Assembly: GCF_001308875.1 (NCBI RefSeq)
Contig: NZ_KQ465107.1
Span: 62,001 to 126,000 of the forward strand
Direction of reading: 5' to 3'
DNA length: 64,000 nucleotides
Source of the DNA: Lysinibacillus sp. ZYM-1
GTDB taxonomy: Bacteria; Bacillota; Bacilli; Bacillales_A; Planococcaceae
The notes under the pieces are model-generated. The model searched no databases. It saw only the letters and a list, made by a program, of their open reading frames with translations, and had not been told where the DNA came from. The position numbers and the translations under genes are program-made. Positions 1-7,573 of the stretch are shown here, piece by piece. Numbering within the stretch: position 1 is the stretch's first letter; each line of letters starts with the position of its first letter.

Positions 1-55
1 CTTGATCTTGACTAGATTCATCTATAGAAAACAAATTTTCAAGTTCTACTTTCAC
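1..55 (-). CDS. Possible 5' end of a gene cut by the left edge
   Basis: A minus-strand frame opens at a GTG (53-55) and stays open to the window edge, 18 codons. An AGGTAGG-like ribosome binding site lies just upstream at about 63-72. The fragment (start VKVELENLFSI) is too short to assign to a family. It lies beyond the comA terminator, so it would be a separate unit in the same direction. The call rests only on the start context and could be chance. Confidence 0.3.
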   Translation of the reverse strand, partial: MKVELENLFSIDESSQDQ

Positions 56-250
56 AATACACGCCTACCTTTATAAAGTTTTATGGTGAAGTATATTGAC
101 TGCTAGTAACCATTCTAAAATCTACTTTATTTTTAGATAGTCAGGCCACTTATTTTGATGAAATCTTTTGTATTATTACACACTATAGCAAATCTACTTA
201 ACCACGATTAATTTAAGCGTACCAGTACTTATACCGATATTTCAACTTCG

Positions 251-362
251 GGTTTACGCCAATTTTTTGGCGTGATTCACGCGAAATTATGGCGTGATTT
301 GGCGGTCACAAAAAAACACCGCCATTTTTTTGGCGGTGTCTAAACTTTTTTGTAGTATTTTT
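251..362. repeat. GGCG palindrome-rich repeat, left copy
   Basis: This intergenic stretch contains two hairpins, ACGCCA/TGGCGT (256-273) and CACCGCCA/TGGCGGTG (317-338), and the modules TTTACGCCA (253-261), ATGGCGTGATTT (289-300), ACCGCCATTTTTTT (318-331) and AGTATTTTT (354-362). All four modules recur exactly, in inverted orientation and shuffled order, at 4579-4657 on the other side of the comQXPA genes. Part of it also acts as the comA terminator. It resembles a small palindromic repeat or MITE-like element; I do not know a named family. Confidence 0.7.
310..338 (-). terminator. Terminator of the comQXPA operon
   Basis: On the minus strand an 8-bp perfect stem CACCGCCA/TGGCGGTG with a short A-rich loop is followed directly by seven T residues (complement of 310-316). 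It lies about 130 bases past the comA stop and is the only strong intrinsic terminator there. Confidence 0.8.
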
Positions 363-469
363 AGCATAGGAATAAGGTACCTTTTTACATAGTATTATAA
401 TAGAAGTAAAAATCCCATATAGAACCCTTTTAATTGAAAAATATACCAACAGTATAGCATAGAATTTTC

Positions 470-1090
470 TTAGAGTAAATTCATTCTTTCAGCTAGATTC
501 ACAGCCTCTGTTCGTGAATCTACATTTAGCAAAGAAAAGAGTTGTGTTAAATATCTCTCGGTAGTGCGCTGAGGAATATTCAGTTCAATCGCGATTGCTT
601 TATTCGTATGACCGTCTGCAATAAGTCTTAAAATTTTCTTTTCTTTTTCATTTAAATGAATATCTTTAGCATTTTGCAGTTTAAATTTATCATCCAGAAA
701 ATCTAAGAAATTTTTCGGTAAAACAAATTCACCATTTGCAATCGCCCTAACTGTCCGTATGATTTGCCCTTTAGAGGCTGTTTTAGCTAGAATACCTTCT
801 ATTTTCCTCTCTAAAATAAGAGGGTAATAGTCCGTTATATCGTCACCTGTATAAAGGATAACCGAAGCATTTGATTGAATGGCTTTAATATTACGGGCTA
901 AATTAATGCCATTCTCCAATGGCATATTGATATCTATCAGGTAAATATCGTATGGCTTATTTTTTATTCTTTGAATGACACAAGTGGCATCACTTTCTGT
1001 ATCAATAATGATATCTTCATTTTCTTGAAATAAATTTTTAGTTCCCTCTAAAACTATAGGGTGATCATCCACTATGAGCATCGTAATCAT
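470..1090 (-). CDS. comA: ComA-like response regulator (NarL/LuxR type)
   Basis: This is a DNA-binding response regulator of 206 residues, close to B. subtilis ComA (214). The N-terminal receiver domain shows the acidic pocket VDD, the phospho-acceptor Asp in LIDINMP and the conserved Lys in LAKTAS. The C-terminal LuxR helix-turn-helix runs from about residue 145 (LNEKEKKILRLIADG, then TTERYLTQLF). The ATG at 1090 is preferred over an upstream in-frame GTG at 1099 because GGGAG sits about 6-7 bases before it. It overlaps the end of comP by 26 bases, so the two are probably translationally coupled. By analogy with B. subtilis it is phosphorylated by ComP when the ComX pheromone accumulates; its targets here are unknown. 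Confidence 0.85.
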   Translation of the reverse strand: MITMLIVDDHPIVLEGTKNLFQENEDIIIDTESDATCVIQRIKNKPYDIYLIDINMPLENGINLARNIKAIQSNASVILYTGDDITDYYPLILERKIEGILAKTASKGQIIRTVRAIANGEFVLPKNFLDFLDDKFKLQNAKDIHLNEKEKKILRLIADGHTNKAIAIELNIPQRTTERYLTQLFSLLNVDSRTEAVNLAERMNLL

Positions 1091-3368
1091 GTGTTTCACT
1101 CCCTTCTTTAATCGTTATTCTGATAGACATCCCTTGATTTACATGTGAGTCAATATAAAAATGACCATTAAATGCTTTTACACGCTCCTGCATACCTCGG
1201 ATGCCCATTGATTCTGCTACGATAATATCCTCTACATCACACCCTACACCATCGTCACTATAAATGATTTCAAAGCCATCATTCTTTTCCTTTAGATGGA
1301 TTTCAACGGCTGTTGCATAGGAATGTTTTAAAGCATTATTTAGTAGCTCCTGAAATAATCGATAAATCATTAAATTCATGCGCTCATCTTCTAGATACAG
1401 ACGATCTATTGAATAAATTAAAAAAAAGTTAGCTCTTTCTTGCACCTTTCGAATTAACTTTTCTAATGCAGCATTTAAACCTAATGTATCTAGTAATGGA
1501 GGTTTTAGATTCTCACAGTATGATCGTAATTCATGTAAAGAAGCAACCATTTGTTTATGAATTTTTGCAAGCTTCTCCTGAGTTTCTGTCGTATCCTTTG
1601 CATTAACGAGAACATCCACCTCTCTTGCAATATGAAGTTGTTCCTGCAAATTGGTGTCGTGTAACTCTTGAGCTAACTGGTATTTTTCTTCTTCAAACCT
1701 CAACCATAATAGCTTGTTTAGCCACGGCAATTGACCGTCATCAGCTTGCTTCATATGTTTTAGTTCCTCTAGCAGCTCTTCCACCATCTTTGTATTTTCA
1801 ATAAAATTATTTACATACAATAGGAGCAACTCGAGCCATAGGAGCTCCTCATCTTTTAAATGAATAGTATTGTTATGTCCAAGCACTAATGCTCTTTTAT
1901 AATGTGCATCCTGATGGAGAAATGCTAAATAAACTTTGTCAATCTTTCGTATTTCTCCTAATCTTATATCATCCATTGTTTCGGGATGTATCATGATTTT
2001 CTCCCCACTATTTGTAAGGAATTCATTCGTATCATAATTATAAGTTAACACAAAAACATCCTCTAACTCCAGATGGACAGAAACCTCATAAGCAAATTTC
2101 TCTAAAAGCTCATTAATTTTAATGGTTTTCCCAATTTTATCTACAGCCGTATAGAGCTGATGAATATAATCACCTTTTGTTGAAAATAGTATTTTCCTCT
2201 TTCGATAATCAACCTTTTCTTTTATATAAAAGAGTATCACTAATGAAGAAAATGTAAAAAAGGACAAGCCTGACATAACAGTTATTTTTAAGTAATGACC
2301 TGCAATGAAGTACAGTCCAACTGTAAACCATAAGGTAAATATCAATGAAAAAATAACATAATAGCGCAATCTTGTAATATGATACTCGATATCAAATAAC
2401 CGTTCTGCTAATTGTGTAAAAATAAAGCTAAAAGGTATAAGTAATAAAAATAAGGAGCTAATCTCAGCTGAAAGGATATACGTATGAAAAAGGATTTTTG
2501 GAAGTACATATAAAAAAAGAAATGGTAAAAACGGAATCATTATACTATTCAATAAAATTTTCAACTGAGGTGAGCTATATTTGAAATAGCTTATTAATAA
2601 AATACCTAGGATTATGATCAGAAGAAAAAAGAAAAATATTAACACAAAATTTGAAAGTATATCATTAGATGCAGGATAAATTATGCCAATACAACCTAGT
2701 ATAAAAGCAAGTAAGGGAAGTAGATAAAAAAGTTTGATGTTATTCGTAAATACCCAATTTGTTTTCACAAATGAATAATAGTTTCTTAAAAAGTGTAATA
2801 ATAAGACTAAACATAAGACCATACTGCTACGATTTATGATAATACCAATCGCATCCATCCTACCAGAGACACCACTGCTTACATAAGCCAATGAAACAGT
2901 TAACATAAAAAGAATAAGAAGGTCCGCTAACTTCGTATTTCTTGGTTTGAAATGTAAATAAAACGCAATAAATAACGTTAATAAATAATAACTAGCTGGA
3001 ATAATTAATATATAAATAAGTTGCTGAGGGATGTCTAAATGCTTAATATGTATATGAATTAGATTTCCATCGGATTTCATAATGGTTAATGCATTAGCTG
3101 ATAAAATTATAGATTTATACTTCAGCTGATTGAATTCATTAAGTGGTCCATTATTTACGGATAGAATGGTATCACCAATAGCTATATTTTGCTCCTCTGC
3201 CCAGTCTTTATAATAAAGTTGAGAAATAACCCAGCTATCATTCTCTTCCTCTACCCCTATTTGTATATAAGGCGCGCTATAATTCACATAATTAAGATAA
3301 ACACCAATAATTAAATAAAGAATTATAGCGGGCCAAAATATCTTACTACGCAATGTTTTTAGTTCCAA
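1065..3368 (-). CDS. comP: ComP-like membrane sensor histidine kinase
   Basis: This 767-residue kinase almost equals B. subtilis ComP (769) and has the same layout. A first membrane helix is followed by an extracytoplasmic PDZ-like segment (about residues 35-115, DTILSVNNGPL), then many hydrophobic helices up to about residue 385, a GAF-like linker, a HisKA_3 dimerisation domain with the phosphorylated His in ELHDTNLQ at about residue 570, and a HATPase domain (N box QELLNNALKHS, DDGVG, MGIRGM). The start is a TTG that overlaps the last codons of comX by 10 bases, which suggests coupled translation. By family it senses the prenylated ComX peptide outside the cell and phosphorylates ComA. The identification is strong because comQ, comX and comA surround it. 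Confidence 0.88.
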   Translation of the reverse strand: MELKTLRSKIFWPAIILYLIIGVYLNYVNYSAPYIQIGVEEENDSWVISQLYYKDWAEEQNIAIGDTILSVNNGPLNEFNQLKYKSIILSANALTIMKSDGNLIHIHIKHLDIPQQLIYILIIPASYYLLTLFIAFYLHFKPRNTKLADLLILFMLTVSLAYVSSGVSGRMDAIGIIINRSSMVLCLVLLLHFLRNYYSFVKTNWVFTNNIKLFYLLPLLAFILGCIGIIYPASNDILSNFVLIFFFFLLIIILGILLISYFKYSSPQLKILLNSIMIPFLPFLFLYVLPKILFHTYILSAEISSLFLLLIPFSFIFTQLAERLFDIEYHITRLRYYVIFSLIFTLWFTVGLYFIAGHYLKITVMSGLSFFTFSSLVILFYIKEKVDYRKRKILFSTKGDYIHQLYTAVDKIGKTIKINELLEKFAYEVSVHLELEDVFVLTYNYDTNEFLTNSGEKIMIHPETMDDIRLGEIRKIDKVYLAFLHQDAHYKRALVLGHNNTIHLKDEELLWLELLLLYVNNFIENTKMVEELLEELKHMKQADDGQLPWLNKLLWLRFEEEKYQLAQELHDTNLQEQLHIAREVDVLVNAKDTTETQEKLAKIHKQMVASLHELRSYCENLKPPLLDTLGLNAALEKLIRKVQERANFFLIYSIDRLYLEDERMNLMIYRLFQELLNNALKHSYATAVEIHLKEKNDGFEIIYSDDGVGCDVEDIIVAESMGIRGMQERVKAFNGHFYIDSHVNQGMSIRITIKEGSETHDYDAHSG

Positions 3369-3517
3369 ATATCACTTTCTACATTCATTTCACCGCTAAA
3401 TGCTTCTAAGATCGCATTTTGTTCTACAGATGAGACTCCAATTAATGAGGCTTTTTGTTCCTTTAACAGTGCTACTAGGCTAGGGTTTTGTTCTAAATAC
3501 TGGATTACATTAATCAT
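3359..3517 (-). CDS. comX: ComX pheromone precursor
   Basis: A 52-residue frame lies exactly between comQ and comP. It starts with ATG after a strong GAGGAG ribosome binding site, 15 bases behind the comQ stop, and its stop overlaps the comP start. The peptide begins MINVIQYLEQNPSL, contains KEQKASLIGV (compare KNKEACLIGF in B. subtilis ComX) and ends ESDIWN. The penultimate residue, Trp51, is the expected prenylation site; in known ComX the modified Trp lies within the last few residues. Length matches the 53-58 residues typical of ComX. By family ComQ prenylates this Trp and the C-terminal piece is exported as the quorum-sensing signal. The exact cleavage point and prenyl group cannot be read from sequence. 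Confidence 0.9.
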   Translation of the reverse strand: MINVIQYLEQNPSLVALLKEQKASLIGVSSVEQNAILEAFSGEMNVESDIWN

Positions 3518-3532
3518 TCTAATCTCTCCTCA

Positions 3533-4435
3533 TCATCTTATTAGTTTTTGCAGGTATTCTTTACCTAACTCACTTATAGCTACATTTTCAAGATAATTCA
3601 ATGCTTTAAACTTATAGACATTTTTTACAGTAACTGCATAGCGTATTGCCCCGCCATTTGTCAACTCGTTTTCGGTTTCATTATTATCCAAAACTGTAAC
3701 TATATCATCATTATAATAGTTCGCTACAGATTTTGAAATATCATTTTGCTGTGATAAAAGATAAATGATTGGCAAGGAAAACCTTTTATTTAATAGGTCA
3801 TTTTTTGGACCCCATGCTTTCAAACTTTGGATATCGTTTTTAATTTGCTGGATAATGCCTATGTACTTCCCATATGCCTCTACTTCTTTGGTTACTTCCC
3901 CTTTGGCAAGCATCTCTCCAATTAAACAACTCATCGCTGTTAAGGAACCTGATTTAAGCGTAATCATTTGTACATAGGAATCTTCATCACGGCAATTATT
4001 TAGCAAGTCTAATTGTTGACCACTTATACTTTTTAATGCATATTCCTCAAGTAGTGTTATAGCAGCTCTTTTATGTTCAAAGGAAGATTCATCAATTGTT
4101 TTTGAAGCCATGATCAGCATAGCTAGGGCAACATTTAAAGATAGTTCTGGTGTTCTGCTCCAACTATTGTCTGAATCCTTATCCTGTAGATCATCGATAA
4201 TATCAAATGACAATATTAAGAGTTCAACTGCCGCAGCTACTTTGTAAATGTCATCATTTATGCTATCTGAAAACGCTTCATAATGCCAATAGCATAACTT
4301 TCCAAAGGAAAAACCTACGGATGCTTTTTCTTCTTTGAAGCTTTTTAACAGGTATTTTAACTCTTGACCAAGAAATGTTTCATTTTCTATAAGAATGTCC
4401 AATGATTCATTAATACGCTCATCCAAACCATTCAA
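3533..4435 (-). CDS. comQ: ComQ-like isoprenyl transferase
   Basis: This 300-residue polyprenyl-synthetase-family protein is the length of ComQ. The first Asp-rich motif DDLQD is at residues 81-85, and a second, reduced motif (IKNDIQ, near residue 198) follows, as expected for ComQ rather than for a chain-elongating synthase. By family it attaches a farnesyl or geranyl group to the C-terminal Trp of ComX. It starts at a TTG preceded by AAAGAGGAC; no better in-frame ATG is seen. It is the first gene of the comQXPA unit, and comX follows after 15 bases. Confidence 0.87.
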   Translation of the reverse strand: MNGLDERINESLDILIENETFLGQELKYLLKSFKEEKASVGFSFGKLCYWHYEAFSDSINDDIYKVAAAVELLILSFDIIDDLQDKDSDNSWSRTPELSLNVALAMLIMASKTIDESSFEHKRAAITLLEEYALKSISGQQLDLLNNCRDEDSYVQMITLKSGSLTAMSCLIGEMLAKGEVTKEVEAYGKYIGIIQQIKNDIQSLKAWGPKNDLLNKRFSLPIIYLLSQQNDISKSVANYYNDDIVTVLDNNETENELTNGGAIRYAVTVKNVYKFKALNYLENVAISELGKEYLQKLIR

Positions 4436-4468
4436 TAGTCCTCTTTCCCTTCTAATATGTTACTAGAT

Positions 4469-4531
4469 ATTATATAGATTAGTGGGAAATAATACTAGTA
4501 ATACCATTATAAAATACATTTAATACCATTA
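4469..4531 (-). promoter_or_regulatory. Candidate comQ promoter with upstream direct repeat
   Basis: On the minus strand a perfect -10 TATAAT (4469-4474) lies about 34 bases before the comQ start. The -35 position (about 4492-4497, TAGTAT) matches the consensus poorly. Immediately upstream the 11-mer TAATACCATTA occurs twice (4499-4509 and 4521-4531, plus-strand reading), 22 bases apart, about two helical turns. A poor -35 with phased direct repeats is the usual design of an activator-dependent promoter. ComA autoregulation is possible but unproven; the repeat does not resemble the B. subtilis ComA box. Confidence 0.5.
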
Positions 4532-4550
4532 ATTCCTGTATAATGATGTC

Positions 4551-4657
4551 GCCCGCCAAAAAGTGGCGTTATTTATTCAAATCACGCCATTTTTTTGTTA
4601 AAAAATACTAAAAAAATGGCGGTAGAGAACCAGGTACCGCCATAAAAGTGGCGTAAA
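4551..4657. repeat. GGCG palindrome-rich repeat, right copy (inverted)
   Basis: Read on the minus strand this copy contains TTTACGCCA (4657-4649), ACCGCCATTTTTTT (4623-4610), AGTATTTTT (4609-4601) and ATGGCGTGATTT (4590-4579), the same four modules as the left copy at 251-362. Hairpins CGCCA/TGGCG (around 4638-4653) are visible. With the left copy it encloses exactly comQXPA. It may also separate the comQ promoter from the promoter of the secreted protein at 4767. Confidence 0.7.
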
Positions 4658-4766
4658 CTCACCATTGAAATGGTGTCCTGAGAGATGTTACGCTTATGAA
4701 AATGATCTATTCATTGTCAGATAGATTGATGAACATGAATTCTTTTGTACTGGGAGTGTTTTAAAA

Positions 4767-5306
4767 ATGAAAAATGGATTAAACGAAACTGTTTTCATAC
4801 TTACGGCTACTTTTTCATGTAATATCTCTGTCTCAGCTGAAGAAATTACAATTAAAAGGCCCACAAAGGAGCAACTACAAATTGAACAAATTATTATTCA
4901 ATCTGAGTTAAAAGCTTATCAAGAAACATTAACCGTCTATAAAAACCTTGCAACCTTTTCAAATTTAATCAGTGATATTCCTGGATTTGAAGATACATTC
5001 CAACAAAAAAGAGATCAATATATTGAGCAATATGGTATTATAAAAATTTCAAACGACAACTTATCAAGCATGACAGCCATCAATCCATTAACCTTTGGAT
5101 TAAATATAGAGTCGCCCACAATTTACATGATGGCTCATCACACTATTATTAATGCAAGAGGGCTAGCAATGGCGACAAACTCATCTATCACACATAAACT
5201 AGATGAGAATACGAGCATCACAGGACTGTCTATTAATGAAAGCACCATATCTTTTAATATGGATGCTACATTTAGTGGATCGATAAAAACACCGATTAAA
5301 CATTAA
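4767..5306 (+). CDS. Hypothetical secreted protein
   Basis: I do not recognise this 179-residue protein. The N-terminus looks like a weak signal peptide: hydrophobic VFILTATFSC followed by SVSA before EE, with only one Lys in front. The middle (about residues 30-90) is Gln/Glu-rich and probably helical. The C-terminal 60 residues are rich in Asn, Ser, Thr and Ile with alternating hydrophobic residues, suggesting beta structure. The ribosome binding site GGGAGTG is about 8-9 bases upstream and a good terminator follows. It is divergent from comQ and separated from it by the right repeat, so co-acquisition or quorum control is possible but only inferred from position. Confidence 0.6.
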   Translation: MKNGLNETVFILTATFSCNISVSAEEITIKRPTKEQLQIEQIIIQSELKAYQETLTVYKNLATFSNLISDIPGFEDTFQQKRDQYIEQYGIIKISNDNLSSMTAINPLTFGLNIESPTIYMMAHHTIINARGLAMATNSSITHKLDENTSITGLSINESTISFNMDATFSGSIKTPIKH

Positions 5307-5313
5307 TTTGAAT

Positions 5314-5364
5314 AAGCAGATTAACGATGGTATCCCTTCTTCAATCCATCGTTATCTGCTTTTA
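5314..5364 (+). terminator. Terminator after the secreted protein
   Basis: AAGCAGATTAACGATGG pairs with CCATCGTTATCTGCTT (one mismatch) and is followed by a short T run on the plus strand, just after the stop at 5306. Confidence 0.75.
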
Positions 5365-5372
5365 TGTATAAC

Positions 5373-5406
5373 AAAAAGGTGCCTCAAGTGATTGAGGCAC
5401 CTTTTT
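5373..5406. terminator. Bidirectional terminator
   Basis: AAAAAGGTGCCTCAA and its perfect complement TTGAGGCACCTTTTT surround a four-base loop. T runs occur on both strands, so it can end both the plus-strand unit on its left and the iron operon whose last stop is at 5411. Confidence 0.85.
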
Positions 5407-5410
5407 GTTA

Positions 5411-5725
5411 TTAACCTTTTACATAATAAACTTCTTGTCCGCTTTCAATGATATGATCAGGCTTTGGCTTACCTGCGCTTGCCTTATGGCCGGCAATATG
5501 CTCAGGACTCTTCTCCCAATTTTTCCATGCTTCTTCTGATTCCCAACGAACCATCACTAGCACTTCTTCATCACCGCGTCGAACTTTTTTTACAAGTACC
5601 TGTTTATCAATATAACCAGGTTGTTGTTCAAGTAATGATGGGCCGTCTGGCTTAGCACCAAAACGTTCCACAACCTTATCCGAATTACCTTCCGTCACAA
5701 CGATACGTTTAATTTGTACAAACAT
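5411..5725 (-). CDS. hmoA: IsdG/HmoA-like haem-degrading monooxygenase
   Basis: This 104-residue protein belongs to the antibiotic-biosynthesis-monooxygenase/IsdG fold. Family members open the haem ring to release iron. Visible family features are the MFVQIKRI strand, WESEEAWKNWEKS (Trp67, the likely haem-pocket Trp) and the His residues of EHIAGH (76 and 80). The N-terminal Asn that forms part of the IsdG triad is not present at the equivalent position (Lys6 instead), so the mechanism may follow HmoA-type enzymes. It begins one base after the siderophore-binding lipoprotein gene stops and is the last gene of the Fur-controlled operon, which supports an iron-scavenging role. The symbol is by similarity and not certain. 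Confidence 0.75.
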   Translation of the reverse strand: MFVQIKRIVVTEGNSDKVVERFGAKPDGPSLLEQQPGYIDKQVLVKKVRRGDEEVLVMVRWESEEAWKNWEKSPEHIAGHKASAGKPKPDHIIESGQEVYYVKG

Positions 5726-5726
5726 A

Positions 5727-6746
5727 TTAGTTAAACGCCTTTAATACATCTTCAACTTTTAATGTTTCAGATTGTAAACCGCCACCTGAAAGGTACCAAA
5801 CTTCTGGATCTAGGTAGAATACTTTACCGTTTTTCACAGCATTTGTTGCACTTACGATTTCGTTTTCAATCGCACCTTTAGTACCTGACTCGCCGTTTTC
5901 ATTTACTACTGCATCACGGTCAACTACAAATAAAATATCAGGATTTGTATCACGTACATATTCAAAACTTACATTATCACCATGTGTTCCAACTTTAACC
6001 TTTTCATCAGCAGCTTTCACACCAAACACATCATGAATTACACCGAAACGTGAACCAGAACCATAAGCTGATAATGCACCTTCACTACCTAATACGATTA
6101 AAGCTTTTTCATCTGATGCAGTTGCTTTACCTTTTACTTCTTCTACTTTTGCTTCATATGCAGCGATTGCATCTGCAGCTTCTTTTTCTTTACCAAAAAT
6201 TTTACCCGCTAATTCTGTATTAACTTTGAAAGATTCTAAGAAGTTTTTGTTATCTACTCCAATGTAAACTGTTGGTGCAATTTTAGATAATTCAGCATAG
6301 GCAGCTGATGCACGACCAGAGATGAAAATAATATCTGGGTTGATTTCAGATAACTTTTCATAAGCAGGCTCGAATAATGTACCAGCATTTACATAAGTGC
6401 TATCTTTAAATTTGCTTAAGTAAGATGGTAATGAATCTTGTACTACCGCAGTAGGATTAACACCAAGAGCATCTAAAGTATCTAAGAAACCATTATCAAA
6501 AACAACAACTTTTTCTGGGATCTTGTCAAGCTTTACTTCTTCAAACGTAGTGTTACCATCACGACCTTCAATTGTGCTACCTGGGATAGTTAGTGGGTAT
6601 GCTGAAGACTCCCCTTTTTGTTCTTCAGCTGGTTTGTCAGTTGAAGTCCCTTTATCTTCTTCTTTTGCTTCGTCTTTTGAACCGCAAGCAGCTAATACTA
6701 ATAGCATCATTGCCATTAATACCGTAAGTAATTTCCATTTCTTCAT
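5727..6746 (-). CDS. yclQ: Siderophore-binding lipoprotein, YclQ type
   Basis: This 339-residue substrate-binding protein captures an iron-siderophore at the outer face of the membrane. It has a lipoprotein signal peptide with lipobox LAAC (Cys about residue 21), an acidic Lys/Glu linker, then the two-lobed FepB/BtuF-like domain. The segment following TIPGSTIEGRDG closely recalls B. subtilis YclQ, the petrobactin receptor. A strong AAAGGAG site precedes the ATG. It lies 65 bases behind the ATPase gene; a weak inverted repeat TAGTCA/TGACTA in that gap could tune its expression. Petrobactin as the ligand is inferred from the whole-operon match only. Confidence 0.85.
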   Translation of the reverse strand: MKKWKLLTVLMAMMLLVLAACGSKDEAKEEDKGTSTDKPAEEQKGESSAYPLTIPGSTIEGRDGNTTFEEVKLDKIPEKVVVFDNGFLDTLDALGVNPTAVVQDSLPSYLSKFKDSTYVNAGTLFEPAYEKLSEINPDIIFISGRASAAYAELSKIAPTVYIGVDNKNFLESFKVNTELAGKIFGKEKEAADAIAAYEAKVEEVKGKATASDEKALIVLGSEGALSAYGSGSRFGVIHDVFGVKAADEKVKVGTHGDNVSFEYVRDTNPDILFVVDRDAVVNENGESGTKGAIENEIVSATNAVKNGKVFYLDPEVWYLSGGGLQSETLKVEDVLKAFN

Positions 6747-6811
6747 TGTGAAATCTCCTTTAAATAATTTATTTGATAGTCAATTGATGGTTGATCCAAC
6801 GGTGACTATTT

Positions 6812-7573
6812 TTACGAATTAAAATAAACACAAATTCGACAGCCATCCTGTTCTTGAACAGGGATATCCATATCATAGATTTCCTTCAATGCATCTGAGT
6901 TAATAATGTCATTTGTAGGACCGTTTTTAACTACACGCCCATCTTTCAATGCCACAATATTATCTGAGTATACAGAAGCAAAATTAATATCATGCAATAC
7001 AATTACTACTGTTTTCCCTAACTCATCCACTAGCTTACGTAATATCTTCATAATCTGAACGGAATGTTTCATATCTAAATTATTCAACGGCTCGTCCAGT
7101 AAGATATATTCTGTATCCTGTGCAATCACCATTGCGATAAAAGCACGCTGACGTTGACCGCCTGATAGTTCATCTAAGTAATTATGTTGAAGATCTTCTA
7201 AATTCATATATTGAATAGCTTCGTCAACTTTTACTTCATCTTCAGGTTTTAGATTCCCTTTTGAATAAGGAAATCGACCAAAGGATACGAGCTCACGAAT
7301 CGTTAGACGGACATTCATAAAGTTAGATTGCTTTAATATCGATACTCGCTTAGCAAAATCATCTGATTTCCAGCTTCTTACATCCGCTTTATCGAGTAGC
7401 ACTTCGCCAGTATCAGCATTTAGCAAACGGCTCACCATTGAAAGTAGTGTGGACTTCCCTGCACCATTTGGTCCAATGAAAGAAGTAATTTTCCCTGAAA
7501 CAATGTCAACACTTACATCTTGAACGACAGGCTTTTTCCCAAAAAACTTCGTTATTTCTTTGACTTGTATCAT
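6812..7573 (-). CDS. yclP: Siderophore ABC transporter ATPase, YclP type
   Basis: This 253-residue ATPase powers the import complex. Walker A GPNGAGKST (about residue 34-42), the signature LSGGQRQRA and Walker B EYILLDEP are intact, and the switch His is in VLHDINFA. Length equals B. subtilis YclP (252). Its start overlaps the end of the upstream permease gene by 4 bases (ATGA type), indicating coupled translation. Confidence 0.9.
   Translation of the reverse strand: MIQVKEITKFFGKKPVVQDVSVDIVSGKITSFIGPNGAGKSTLLSMVSRLLNADTGEVLLDKADVRSWKSDDFAKRVSILKQSNFMNVRLTIRELVSFGRFPYSKGNLKPEDEVKVDEAIQYMNLEDLQHNYLDELSGGQRQRAFIAMVIAQDTEYILLDEPLNNLDMKHSVQIMKILRKLVDELGKTVVIVLHDINFASVYSDNIVALKDGRVVKNGPTNDIINSDALKEIYDMDIPVQEQDGCRICVYFNS

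Noticed and set aside
4767..5306. Bacteriocin or toxin linked to the quorum locus
   Set aside because: No toxin motif, leader-processing site or immunity partner is visible; left as a hypothetical secreted protein.
5464..5655. Plus-strand frame antisense to the haem monooxygenase gene
   Set aside because: Shadow of a well-supported gene; no start context.
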